Part shown: positions 15,348 through 24,628 of the stretch, piece after piece
Layout of the letters: every line of letters begins with the position of its first letter
Numbering within the stretch: position 1 is the stretch's first letter
Origin: Glaciecola sp. UBA1851
Lineage (GTDB): Bacteria; Pseudomonadota; Gammaproteobacteria; Enterobacterales; Alteromonadaceae
Length of the DNA stretch: 39,108 nt
Assembly (NCBI GenBank): GCA_002338515.1
Contig: DDIL01000014.1
Location: 1-39,108, forward strand
Reading direction: 5' to 3'
The notes under the pieces: model-generated
Database searches by the model: none
What the model was told of the DNA's origin: nothing
Seen by the model: the letters and a program-made list of their open reading frames with translations, nothing else
Position numbers and translations under genes: made by a program

Positions 15348-18300
15348 CTAAGGTTGTACCGCCGGAGTAGGGTAAGGCGGTGGAGTGATATTTTTTATAG
15401 GTGTATCTTTAAGTGTGTCTAATAAAGTAGATACTGCTCGTTCAAGCTGCGGATCCCTTCCTTCATTAAGTGCTTTCGCATTCTGATACACAATAATATC
15501 TGGCTCAATACCAACATTTTCTCCAATCCACATATTTTTTATAGGGTCAAAAACGGCGTTGTCGGGAGCGGTTAACGCACCTCCATCAACTAAACTATAA
15601 TGTACAGAAGATTTGACCAATCCACCCCATGTTGTTGCACCAATTAAAGGGCCGATGTTTTGTTGCCTAAATACCCAAGGAAAGAAGTCACCACCTGAGC
15701 CTGATAGTTCATTTACTAGCAAGACTTTTGGTCCTTTTAAACCTGCGGGTAAAAGTAAAGGTGAACCATTGGGTACTTCATTGGTGATAGCAGCACGCAA
15801 GTCGCGAGACATTAAATCAACCATGTAGTCGTCTAAGAACCCGCCACCATTAAAGCGTTCATCAATCACTGCGCCACGTTTATCTTGTTGTGCAAAAAAG
15901 TAACGGGTAAAAGACACAAAACCTTCGGTTGAGGTGTTAGGTACCCAAACATAAGCAAGCTGACCGTTTGAAAGTTTATCTACCAGTCTACGATTGTCTT
16001 CTACCCACGTGCGCTGGCGTAAACCATTTTCGCTAGCAATGGGTTTAACGGTAACTTGCCTAGCATCTTTGAACTTTGGCTTACTATTTACATGTAATAC
16101 GGTTTGTTTATCAACAGTCCCTTCAAGAAACTTAAAAGGGTTGTCATCAACAGAAAGTGATTGTCCATCCACACCCACAATGTAATCACCTTCTTTAATA
16201 TTTAAGCCAGGCTGATCAAGCGGACCTTTAAGGTTTGGGTTCCAACTTTCCGACGTATAAATTCGTGCAACTTTCCATGCGCCCTTATGTTGAATTAGAT
16301 CGGCACCTAGCAATCCAGCTTTTGATTCAGCTACTTCTGGATAATCACCACCAAATACAAAACTGTGCCCAACAGACAGCTCTCCATTTACCATATCAAG
16401 TACATAGTTAAGATCGTGTCGATGCTTTATATGCTCTACAAAAGGCATATATCGCTCATATACACGTTGCCAATCCCTGCCGTGCATATTCGGGTCGTAA
16501 AAATAATCACGTTGATAACGCCATGCTTCAACGAACATTTGACGCCATTCTTGTTTCGGATTTAGCCTCATTTGTAAGTTCATATTAAGGCTAGTGCCGT
16601 CATCTGCTGCCGGTCCATTGCTGTCAACCACTTTCCAACCTGGCCCCTGTCTTACCAACATAGACTGTTTATCCATTGATACAACAGCATTTCGAATACC
16701 GCTAATAAAAGGCTTAGCTTCATTTTCAGATAACGTATACTTATGCAAATTAAGCGTTCTGCTTCCCTCAGGTTGTTCTGCAATAAATACGCTGTCATTG
16801 GGACCTGACAAAATAAATCGATAATTGGCTGGAGGCATAGAGATAGGCATAATACGTCGTTCAATATTTTTGAAATCGATTACTACCACGTTCTCAGCTT
16901 CTTCCTCACTTTTTGATTCAGAATCATCATCATTTGTTTTGCTTGGTTCTTCATCGCTTTCTAAAGCAAAAGGTGATGCTTGTTCAGCTGATAGGTTGAC
17001 TACATATGGAGAGTATTCTGGCCCCGCGCCTATTGTACTAGTATTTGCCCAGCCAGAATTTAACCCATAATCGGTACTTGCTAATAAATAAAGTTGTTTA
17101 CCATCATCGCTAAATGCAGGTGATAAAGAGTTAGCGAAACGGTTCGTAATGGCTTGCGTTTTTTTATTTTCTAGCGACCAAACCCATATTTGACGAAATG
17201 AATTTTCAGCGGTTTTTGAATAAGCCAACCATTTTGAATCGGGTGACCATGTTATGCCATTGTTACCACGCTCAAGATTCTCACCGCCTGCAGCAATAGT
17301 GGTTAAAGTTTCTTTTTCTATATTAAGAACGCGTATTCTTACGTCATCATCTACAAAAGCAATATAGTTACCATCAGGTGAAAATGTGGGTTCCCATACC
17401 ATTTTAGATTCGCCAATAGAGATGGATTGGACTTTACCTAAACCATCTTGCTGTTGCAGCATCAGCGCATAACCTTTTTCGCCTTGGTCTGAAAACCAAG
17501 CTATTTTTTCGCCATTCGGAGACCAAATAGGTTTTCTGTCAGCTGCATGCGGACTTTTAGTAAGATTACGAACACTGCCATCTTTAATAGGAACAGTAAA
17601 CACTTCGCCTCGAGCCTGAAAAACTGCGCGCTTACCCGTAGGTGACAAAGAAGCGTTGGTTGCCGATTCTCCTACATTCGTCCACTTTGTATCGGCCCAA
17701 GGAAATCCAGCGTTGATACTAATTTTAATTTGACTAGTTTGTTTGGTTTGGGGGTTAAGTGTATGTATACGACCGTTGTGTTCAAACGCCAATATACTGC
17801 CATTAGTACTTAACTGCTTAACATCATTCTCTTTAAAGAAGGTTATTTGTTCTAGCTGTTGAGTACTTGGAATATAGCGCCATACATTGGCAATCCAGTC
17901 TCGGTCAGAAATAAAGTAAATATCGTCATTTAACCAAACCGGCTCAATATCAATTGTTTTATTGTTAGGTAAACGCTGCTCTTGGTTTGTTTTCAGATCT
18001 AAAATAACCAGCGGGGTATTTTGACCTCCGCGATAATTGCGCCACTCAACATCCCAGCGCGAAATACGATCTATCACAATCTTCTTACCGTCAGGTGAAA
18101 ACCAACCGTTATTTGCCCACTGCTTGTTTAGTAATGTTGCGGGCCCACCTTCTTTTGGAATGGTCCATAACCTATTGTAAGCTCTAGGTGCGGCGTCTCT
18201 TCCTGATGCAAACAGTACATGCTTGCCGTCAGGCGTCCAACCTCTTACTACTGCATTCGCTGCATGAAAACTCAATCGAGTCGCTTCACCACCCACACTT

Positions 18301-18599
18301 GGCGCAGTATAAACCGAAAAAGTGCCACTTCTGTTTGAGCTAAATGCGATTGTTTTTCCATCGGGTGAAAAGTGAGGATTAGTTTCAATTGCAGGCGTAG
18401 CCGTTATGCGTTTTACTTGTTCACCGCTTAAATCAGCCACCCAAACATCACCCCCATGAATAAAGGTAACATGAGCATCGCTGATGCTAGGTTGCCTTAG
18501 TAATAAGGTTTCTTCAGCCTGAACAAGTGAAGAAAGAAGTGTGATTGGAATCACACTTAGCATAATTAGTAGCCTAGTACTGCGTCGTAAAATGCGCAT
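15348..18599 (-). CDS. Tricorn-like S41 family peptidase with beta-propeller and PDZ domains
   Basis: A 1083-residue exported protein from the ATG at 18599, preceded by AGGA. That start gives a signal peptide ending VQAEE; a frame 23 codons longer exists but would bury it. The N-terminal two thirds are WD40/PD40-type propeller repeats (HFSPDGKTIAFSSNR and many similar units), as in tricorn protease. A PDZ domain follows, with GLNIKEGDYIVGVDGQSL, then the S41 catalytic domain. The nucleophile is in the SGSGGDFFPW segment (Ser about 968), and the VGIEP glutamate (about 1032) corresponds to the tricorn catalytic Glu. The upstream histidine is in GELSVGHS, where tricorn has Ser-His. A short acidic linker (EEPSKTNDDDSESKSEEE) divides the propellers from the rest. 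The family degrades peptides; the substrate here is unknown. It lies downstream of polA on the same strand. Confidence 0.9.
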   Translation of the reverse strand: MRILRRSTRLLIMLSVIPITLLSSLVQAEETLLLRQPSISDAHVTFIHGGDVWVADLSGEQVKRITATPAIETNPHFSPDGKTIAFSSNRSGTFSVYTAPSVGGEATRLSFHAANAVVRGWTPDGKHVLFASGRDAAPRAYNRLWTIPKEGGPATLLNKQWANNGWFSPDGKKIVIDRISRWDVEWRNYRGGQNTPLVILDLKTNQEQRLPNNKTIDIEPVWLNDDIYFISDRDWIANVWRYIPSTQQLEQITFFKENDVKQLSTNGSILAFEHNGRIHTLNPQTKQTSQIKISINAGFPWADTKWTNVGESATNASLSPTGKRAVFQARGEVFTVPIKDGSVRNLTKSPHAADRKPIWSPNGEKIAWFSDQGEKGYALMLQQQDGLGKVQSISIGESKMVWEPTFSPDGNYIAFVDDDVRIRVLNIEKETLTTIAAGGENLERGNNGITWSPDSKWLAYSKTAENSFRQIWVWSLENKKTQAITNRFANSLSPAFSDDGKQLYLLASTDYGLNSGWANTSTIGAGPEYSPYVVNLSAEQASPFALESDEEPSKTNDDDSESKSEEEAENVVVIDFKNIERRIMPISMPPANYRFILSGPNDSVFIAEQPEGSRTLNLHKYTLSENEAKPFISGIRNAVVSMDKQSMLVRQGPGWKVVDSNGPAADDGTSLNMNLQMRLNPKQEWRQMFVEAWRYQRDYFYDPNMHGRDWQRVYERYMPFVEHIKHRHDLNYVLDMVNGELSVGHSFVFGGDYPEVAESKAGLLGADLIQHKGAWKVARIYTSESWNPNLKGPLDQPGLNIKEGDYIVGVDGQSLSVDDNPFKFLEGTVDKQTVLHVNSKPKFKDARQVTVKPIASENGLRQRTWVEDNRRLVDKLSNGQLAYVWVPNTSTEGFVSFTRYFFAQQDKRGAVIDERFNGGGFLDDYMVDLMSRDLRAAITNEVPNGSPLLLPAGLKGPKVLLVNELSGSGGDFFPWVFRQQNIGPLIGATTWGGLVKSSVHYSLVDGGALTAPDNAVFDPIKNMWIGENVGIEPDIIVYQNAKALNEGRDPQLERAVSTLLDTLKDTPIKNITPPPYPTPAVQP

Positions 18600-18717
18600 G
18601 TTATGTCCTATTATTGTTTTTATTAAATCATCTAAATTCGACGTAACACTCGCTTTCAAATGCGTCACAACGAACCGAGGTTTGTATGTCCTAGATTAAA
18701 ATATAGGCTAAAGTAAA

Positions 18718-18766
18718 GGGCCCATTGTTTCAAGGAGCCATCTGTTTAAAGAGCCATATTTTTAAA
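18718..18766. repeat. Short degenerate tandem repeat between the S41 protease gene and polA
   Basis: Two adjacent 16-base units, GAGCCATCTGTTTAAA (18735-18750) and GAGCCATATTTTTAAA (18751-18766), differ at two positions. A more diverged unit, GGGCCCATTGTTTCAA, precedes them at 18718-18733. Confidence 0.6.
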
Positions 18767-18776
18767 GCGATATAGA

Positions 18777-21560
18777 TTAATGAGCTTCATCCCAATTGTT
18801 TCCTATGCCAGCTTCTACTTCTAAGGGAACATCTAAATTGACGCAAGTTTCCATCAATTTGTTTATTTTCGGAACATATTCATCAACCATATCTGACTTT
18901 ATTTCAAAAACTAATTCATCGTGAACTTGCATTATCATTGATATATCTTCTGGGTGTTCTAAACAGTTAATCCACTTATCAACTTCAATCATAGCTTTTT
19001 TAATAATGTCGGCTGCCGTGCCTTGCATGGGTGCATTAATTGCCGCCCGTTCCGCGCCTGCTCGTCTTGCACCATTGCTTGCGTTAATATCTGGCAAATA
19101 TAAACGACGATTGAAAACAGTTGTCACATAGCCTTGCTCTTTGGCTTCTAAACGAGTGGACTCCATATATTTGAGCACACCTGGGTAACGTTCAAAATAC
19201 GTATCCATATATTTCTGAGCGTCATGCCTCCCTATATTTAATTGTTTGGCTAACCCAAAGGCTGACATACCGTAAATTAATCCAAAGTTAATGGCCTTTG
19301 CGCTGCGTCTTTGATTGTCGGTTACATTATCTAAGCTTTCTCCAAATACTTCAGCGGCCGTGGCTTTGTGTACATCCAATCCTTTGGAAAAAGCATCTAA
19401 TAGGCCCTTATCTTTGCTCAAATGAGCCATTATTCTAAGTTCAATTTGAGAGTAATCTGCAGCCACTATTTTATAGCCATCTTTAGGCACAAAAGCTTGG
19501 CGAACTTGCCGTCCTGCTTTGTTTCGAATGGGAATGTTTTGTAAGTTAGGATCTGAAGACGATAATCTACCAGTAGCCGTTACTGCCTGATGATAAGATG
19601 TATGTACCCGATTGGTTCGGTGATTAATCATACTTGGTAATTTGTCTGTATAGGTGTTTTTAAGTTTGGTTAACCCTCGGTATTCCATAATCAGTGCAGG
19701 TAATTCAAATTCTAATGCAAGCTCTTGTAGCACCTCTTCTGAGGTTGAAGGCGCGCCTTTTGGTGTTTTCTTTTTAACTGGTAATTCAAGTTTTTCGAAT
19801 AAAATATGTTGTAACTGTTTGGTAGAGCCTAAATTAAATGTTTTCCCAGCAAGTTCATGAACTTGCTGCTCTAACTCTAAAATACGTTTAGCTAAATTTT
19901 GGCTCTGCTGCGCTAGTTGTTGCGAGTCAATTAGAACACCTCGTTGTTCAACATTCGCAAGCACACTTGAAAGCGGAATTTCTATTTCTTGAAGTAGGGA
20001 GGTTAAACCTTGTTCCTTAGCTAATAATTTCTCCAGTGCAAGATATAAACGTAACGTAATGTCAGCGTCTTCAGCGGCGTACTTTGAGGCTACTTCAAGC
20101 TCAATATCATTAAACTTAAGCTGCTTAGCACCTTTACCTGCAATTTCTACAAAGCTAATAGTTTTGTGCCCTAAATACTTCAAAGACAAGCTATCCATAT
20201 CATGTCGAGTTGCTGTGCTATTGAGTACATAAGACGCTAACATGGTATCGCACAAGATCCCTTGTAAATTTATATCGTAATTAGCAAGCACGTTTTTATC
20301 ATATTTGATGTGCTGCCCAATTTTCTTGGGGCTAATATCTTCAAGAATCGGTTTTAGGATAGCTAGCACGTCTTCTCTGTTTAGCTGCTCTGGTGCGCCT
20401 TGATAGTCATGGGCTACTGGTAAATAGTAAGCAGTGTTATCTGTAAATGCGAACGACAAACCAACAATCTCAGCCTGCATGTAATCAAGGCTAGTGGTTT
20501 CAGTATCTACGGCATAATACTCAGCTTGCTCAATTTTATTAATTAGCGCTTCAAATTCAGACTCAGTAAAAATTGTTTCGTAGTGACTGGTATCAATGGG
20601 TTCGTGTGCGCTATTTTGCTCTTCTTCATCGTTAGTAGAAGGCTGGCTGTTTTTGGTAACTTGTTCAAGTGTGTTTGCATCACTTACTTCGCTTAACCAG
20701 CGTTTGAACTCAAGTTCAGCGAACATTTCACGCAAACTTGGTTTGTCCATTTCATCAATAGTAAGGGTGTTTAGTTCAATGTTTAAATCTAAATCACACA
20801 CAATGGTAGCGAGTTCATAAGACAACAGCGCTTGCTCTTTATACTCTGCCATCTTTTTAGCCATTGTTTTTGCACCGCGAAACTCTAAATCAGCAATTTT
20901 ATCTAAATTATCGTAAATATCGTGTATGCCACCAATGCCGTTTAACATGGCAATTGCGCTTTTGTCGCCCACACCAGGCACACCTGGAATGTTATCGACT
21001 TTATCTCCTTTCAAGGCAAGGTAATCAATAATCAATTCTGCGGGTACGCCAAACTTCTCAACAACACCATTAATATCCATTTTGGTTTTTGTCATGGTGT
21101 TGATAAGCGTGACATGTTTATCAACTAATTGCGCCATGTCTTTATCGCCGGTACTAATTACGCAATCTATGCCCTCTTTACTGGCTTGTGTAGACAAGGT
21201 ACCAATTACATCATCCGCTTCAACACCAGATTCAACAATTAAAGAAAATCCCATGGCTTTAACTATTTCGTGTAATGGTGCAATTTGACTTCTGAGCTCT
21301 TCAGGCATTGCAGGGCGATTGGCTTTGTATTCAGCGTATATGTCATCTCTAAATGTTTTCCCTTTGGCGTCAAAAATAACCGCCATATGAGAAGGGTTAT
21401 AGTCTTTTACCAAGGAGCGGAGCATATTCACGACACCATAAATCGCCCCGGTATCCATCCCTTTTGAGTTGGTTAGGGGAGGTAGCCCATGAAAGGCTCG
21501 AAATAAATAAGACGAGCCGTCAACAAGAACAAGTGGAGTATTACCTAGTGATGTGTGCAT
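18777..21560 (-). CDS. polA: DNA polymerase I
   Basis: A 927-residue polymerase (E. coli 928) used for Okazaki fragment processing and repair. The 5'-3' exonuclease domain covers about residues 1-290 (LVDGSSYLFRAFH, ISTGDKDMAQLV). The 3'-5' proofreading domain keeps its DTETTS motif (about 352), so it should be active. Polymerase motif A is DYSQIELRIMAHL, motif B is RRSAKAINFGLIYGMSAFG and motif C is QVHDELVFE. The ATG at 21560 is preceded by AGAG. A perfect DnaA box lies about 85 bases upstream. It converges on engB, as in E. coli, but here the S41 protease and YHS genes lie between the two. Confidence 0.98.
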   Translation of the reverse strand: MHTSLGNTPLVLVDGSSYLFRAFHGLPPLTNSKGMDTGAIYGVVNMLRSLVKDYNPSHMAVIFDAKGKTFRDDIYAEYKANRPAMPEELRSQIAPLHEIVKAMGFSLIVESGVEADDVIGTLSTQASKEGIDCVISTGDKDMAQLVDKHVTLINTMTKTKMDINGVVEKFGVPAELIIDYLALKGDKVDNIPGVPGVGDKSAIAMLNGIGGIHDIYDNLDKIADLEFRGAKTMAKKMAEYKEQALLSYELATIVCDLDLNIELNTLTIDEMDKPSLREMFAELEFKRWLSEVSDANTLEQVTKNSQPSTNDEEEQNSAHEPIDTSHYETIFTESEFEALINKIEQAEYYAVDTETTSLDYMQAEIVGLSFAFTDNTAYYLPVAHDYQGAPEQLNREDVLAILKPILEDISPKKIGQHIKYDKNVLANYDINLQGILCDTMLASYVLNSTATRHDMDSLSLKYLGHKTISFVEIAGKGAKQLKFNDIELEVASKYAAEDADITLRLYLALEKLLAKEQGLTSLLQEIEIPLSSVLANVEQRGVLIDSQQLAQQSQNLAKRILELEQQVHELAGKTFNLGSTKQLQHILFEKLELPVKKKTPKGAPSTSEEVLQELALEFELPALIMEYRGLTKLKNTYTDKLPSMINHRTNRVHTSYHQAVTATGRLSSSDPNLQNIPIRNKAGRQVRQAFVPKDGYKIVAADYSQIELRIMAHLSKDKGLLDAFSKGLDVHKATAAEVFGESLDNVTDNQRRSAKAINFGLIYGMSAFGLAKQLNIGRHDAQKYMDTYFERYPGVLKYMESTRLEAKEQGYVTTVFNRRLYLPDINASNGARRAGAERAAINAPMQGTAADIIKKAMIEVDKWINCLEHPEDISMIMQVHDELVFEIKSDMVDEYVPKINKLMETCVNLDVPLEVEAGIGNNWDEAH

Positions 21561-22244
21561 AACATACTCTTTTTTTAGTTTGGATATTTTTTAAGTGTTT
21601 GATAATATTCAGTTTAACATAGTTATTAACGTATGATTAGTTGTGGATAAGTCTGTTAATAAGCTGTATTTTGAGCATAATAAATCTACCTTTTCTATCA
21701 AAGAAAAAGTATTGTATAAAGGATTGAGGAGGAACGAATAGCCGCTCAAACTTTCCATATTACTTGTTATTATTTTCCGATTTTACGGGCCACGCTTTAG
21801 CAGGACGTTTAACCTAGATGTATCATGTTAAACTAAATACATATTTACATTTTATAGAAAACAACAGAAATAAATATAACTATTGTTACTCGTGTCTATA
21901 TGAATGATGGTTTTGGCTTAATACTATGTCGTATAGTCAGAAATTGACTAGCTCCATAAAGCGTTTTCATTAACGTTCTTATAATTATTGTGTAACTACT
22001 TTTGTGGCACTTAACAATTGTTGCAATTGCTAAGATGCATATAAAAATATCACAAAATTTTTACTTGCCAAGTAAAAAAATTAATTTATTTTTTTATCTT
22101 TTTTGTTCAATAGGTTATAAATAGGAATAAGATTTTGGCATTGACTTTGACTAATGCTAATACCTAAGCAGCATATGTCATGTATTCGTTAAGATTACTT
22201 GTTTATCTGGCAACGTATCACATATTTTTCAGGAGTTATAGATA
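21561..22244. other. Intergenic region between polA and trkH (divergent)
   Basis: About 680 AT-rich bases between divergent genes, holding both promoters. There is a 9-bp AT-rich stem TTTTTACTT-GCC-AAGTAAAAA at 22058-22078 and a DnaA box at 21642-21650. TTGACT occurs twice in tandem at 22141-22152 without a convincing -10. No ORF is credible. Confidence 0.5.
21642..21650 (-). promoter_or_regulatory. DnaA box upstream of polA
   Basis: TGTGGATAA is the reverse complement of the consensus DnaA box TTATCCACA, a perfect match. It is the only exact copy I found in the window. One 9-base match may be chance. Confidence 0.45.
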
Positions 22245-23696
22245 GTGCAATATGGCGCCATCATTCGGATTCTAGGTTTGCTAGTTGCCCTCTTTAGCGT
22301 AACCATGCTGCCTCCCGCCTTTATTGCCCTTGTGTATGACGATGGAGCAGGGTTAGCCTTTATGGTTGCCTTTATATTAAGTTTAATCACAGGTCTTGCT
22401 TTTTGGTATCCGTATAGACGCGACCGAGCCGATTTACGTGCAAAAGAAGGCTTCCTAATTGTTGTACTTTTTTGGACTGTATTAGCAACCTTTGGTGCTT
22501 TACCATTTGCCTTGTTAGATCAACCACAAATGAGTATTACCGACTCAGTATTTGAATCCTTTTCTGGCTTAACCACCACTGGCGCAACTGTAATTGAAGG
22601 TATTGAGTTTTTGCCCACAGCTGTACAATTCTATAGGCAACAATTGCAGTGGTTAGGTGGTATGGGGATCATTGTTCTTGCAGTGGCTATCTTACCTATT
22701 TTAGGTGTGGGGGGGATGCAGCTTTATAGAGCGGAAACACCCGGTCCTGTGAAAGATTCAAAAATGACCCCGCGCATTGCCGATACTGCCAAGCATTTAT
22801 GGTATATCTATCTGTCGCTTACTATCGCTTGCACTGTGGCATATTGGTTAGCCGGTATGAGTTGGTTTGATGCAATTTGTCATGCGTTTTCAACTATCGC
22901 AATTGGTGGATTCTCTAATTATGATGCTAGTTTAGGTCACTTCAATAGCCCGGCTGTCAATATTGTATGTGTGATATTTTTGTGGATTGCTGCACTTAAC
23001 TTTTCACTGCATTATTCGGCGGTTGTAGGTAAAAATATTAAAAATTATTTTAAAGATCCAGAATGCAAAGTATTTTTTAGTATTCAGTTTGTATTGATTA
23101 CTATTTGTTTTTTAGTGCTAGTGAATTATACCGTGTATGACTCTGCGGAAATCGCCCTTGACCAAGCCTTAATACAAGCTGTATCTATTAGCACTACAGC
23201 CGGATTTGCCACAACTGATTTTTCAGCGTGGCCAGCTTTTTTACCCATTCTTTTGATATTTTCCAGTTTTATTGGTGGCTGTGCTGGCTCTACTGGTGGA
23301 GGGTTAAAAGTAATTCGCGTGCTACTTTTGTTTATTCAAGGACGACGTGAAGTTGACCGCTTGATACATCCAAAAGCGGTTTATGCAGTAAAGCTTGGCG
23401 ATCGAGCCATACCATCGAGAGTCGTAGAGGCCGTGTGGGGATTTTTCGCAGCCTATGCAATTGTGTTTGTTTTTATCATGATAGGTTTAATTGCTACAGG
23501 CTTAGACAATATTACTGCGTTCTCAGCCACCGCTGCTGCGCTAAACAACTTAGGTCCGGGTTTAGGTGCGGTATCGAGTACTTATGCTGAGGTATCTGAT
23601 GGTGCTAAGTGGCTACTAATGATTGCCATGTTATTTGGGCGTTTAGAAATATTTTCGTTACTAGTGTTGTTCTCGCCTACTTTTTGGCGAAGTTAA
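22245..23696 (+). CDS. trkH: Trk potassium uptake system membrane subunit TrkH
   Basis: A 483-residue potassium channel subunit, the same length as E. coli TrkH and collinear with it. Four repeated membrane-pore-membrane units carry the selectivity segments SGLTTTGAT (about residue 108), TIAIGGFSN (about 219), STTAGFAT (about 315) and NNLGPGL (about 433). The conserved GGCAGSTGGGLKVIR lies at about 344-358. It works with the cytosolic regulator TrkA, encoded 2.4 kb downstream on the other strand. The start is GTG at 22245, set by AGGAG nine bases upstream and by alignment with the family N terminus. A 200-bp repeat begins 57 bases after the stop. Confidence 0.97.
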   Translation: MQYGAIIRILGLLVALFSVTMLPPAFIALVYDDGAGLAFMVAFILSLITGLAFWYPYRRDRADLRAKEGFLIVVLFWTVLATFGALPFALLDQPQMSITDSVFESFSGLTTTGATVIEGIEFLPTAVQFYRQQLQWLGGMGIIVLAVAILPILGVGGMQLYRAETPGPVKDSKMTPRIADTAKHLWYIYLSLTIACTVAYWLAGMSWFDAICHAFSTIAIGGFSNYDASLGHFNSPAVNIVCVIFLWIAALNFSLHYSAVVGKNIKNYFKDPECKVFFSIQFVLITICFLVLVNYTVYDSAEIALDQALIQAVSISTTAGFATTDFSAWPAFLPILLIFSSFIGGCAGSTGGGLKVIRVLLLFIQGRREVDRLIHPKAVYAVKLGDRAIPSRVVEAVWGFFAAYAIVFVFIMIGLIATGLDNITAFSATAAALNNLGPGLGAVSSTYAEVSDGAKWLLMIAMLFGRLEIFSLLVLFSPTFWRS

Positions 23697-23753
23697 TATT
23701 GGTATTAAGGTTATCATTAGCTACAGGATTGTGGCGATTAAACTTTTGTTTGG

Positions 23754-23953
23754 GGCTCTATTCGCGTTAATTGTTGTTTGTTTATAAATCGCTCATTAAA
23801 TCAATTATACGCACCATTCGAAAGACGCTGTAAACCCAGCCATGGGCGCTCTGCGAATTCATCCATGAATTCGAAGCTTTCGAATGGCATGTATAGGTAA
23901 CTTAATGTTTTTAAGTTTCAAATTATGAAGCAACAATTAACACGAATAGAGCC
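23754..23953. mobile_element. 200-bp MITE-like repeat, copy B
   Basis: The better-preserved copy of the element at 14271. The left end begins GGCTCTATTCGCGTTAATTG and the reverse complement of the right end begins GGCTCTATTCGTGTTAATTG (19 of 20 match). The central 70 bases (CCATTCGAAAGACGCTG ... GAAGCTTTCGAAT) differ from copy A at only a few positions, while the arms are more diverged. It has the same outer stem and two inner hairpins. It carries no ORF and no clear target duplication. It lies just downstream of trkH, as copy A lies just downstream of engB. Confidence 0.87.
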
Positions 23954-24115
23954 TTTTTTTAGATAAATCGCCCTAATACTTGTGTATCAATTTTTACGCA
24001 TATGCTCTATTTAAATTGCAATGATTACTTCAATAATACAAATAGTTAGCAGTTATATCACTGCTGTTTATGGCGAGCATTAATCTAATTTACCAGATTT
24101 ATAACGCAAACTGAT

Positions 24116-24121
24116 TATAAT
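24116..24121 (+). promoter_or_regulatory. -10 element upstream of the 119-residue ORF
   Basis: Perfect TATAAT about 31 bases before the ATG at 24152. There is no good -35 at 16-18 bases. Confidence 0.45.
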
Positions 24122-24151
24122 CTATACACCTTAAACTCATCGGTGTAATTT

Positions 24152-24511
24152 ATGTTAACACTTCCAAATGTCACTAAAATTCAAAATAAAAGCAGTAACA
24201 GCATTGCTGAAATTATGTCTTTCCTCAATAAAAATCAAAAGTTGTTTTCGCGCGATTTGATCGGTGATTTGTCTCATATACATCACAGGGCTGATAGTTT
24301 ATCGGGTATAAAAATAAACACTGTCTCTCATAATGGAAATAACAATTACTCGCTAGATTTCAGTTTTGATTGGTTTGCGCATACTGGCTGTGGTCATACT
24401 GTTCATGAAGACACCGAACATCAGTGCATCATGTTTAAAGTTACAGAAACGGGTGAAATTGAGTTTAATATACCTCGCTATGAAGAGCGAAGTACGCTTG
24501 AAGAGTTTTAA
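24152..24511 (+). CDS. Hypothetical protein, 119 residues
   Basis: I do not recognise this protein. It is soluble, without signal peptide or membrane segment. The N-terminal half is helical (SIAEIMSFLNKNQKLFSRDLIGDLSHI). The C-terminal half is probably beta-rich, with YSLDFSFDWFAHTGCGHTVH, then EDTEHQCIMFKV and EIEFNIPRYEE. The CGHTVH...H.C cluster (about residues 79-91) could bind a metal, but that is only suggestive. A perfect TATAAT upstream and a strong intrinsic terminator beginning at the stop codon argue that it is a real, single-gene transcript. The ribosome site is weak. It lies in the small accessory stretch between trkH and trkA. Confidence 0.65.
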   Translation: MLTLPNVTKIQNKSSNSIAEIMSFLNKNQKLFSRDLIGDLSHIHHRADSLSGIKINTVSHNGNNNYSLDFSFDWFAHTGCGHTVHEDTEHQCIMFKVTETGEIEFNIPRYEERSTLEEF

Positions 24512-24541
24512 ATAGGCGAGAGTTACTCGCCTATTATTTTT
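24511..24541 (+). terminator. Rho-independent terminator of the 119-residue gene
   Basis: Perfect 10-bp stem AATAGGCGAG / CTCGCCTATT with a 5-base loop, followed by ATTTTT. The stem begins in the stop codon. Confidence 0.88.
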
Positions 24542-24586
24542 ACTTCTTGCCGCTAATTGCGAGATTAAAGTATTTGGCACGTTACT

Positions 24587-24607
24587 TAACCTGTCGGTGA
24601 CAGGTTA
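24587..24607. repeat. Stem-loop at the 3' end of doxX
   Basis: TAACCTGTC-GGT-GACAGGTTA is a perfect 9-bp inverted repeat 22 bases from the doxX stop, without a T tract. It is a possible transcript end structure. Confidence 0.45.
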
Positions 24608-24628
24608 TAGCCATAACTAAAACTGTAA

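Noticed and set aside
16365..17070. Several 66-81-residue plus-strand frames within the S41 protease gene
   Set aside because: They are antisense shadows of the propeller domains, without ribosome sites.
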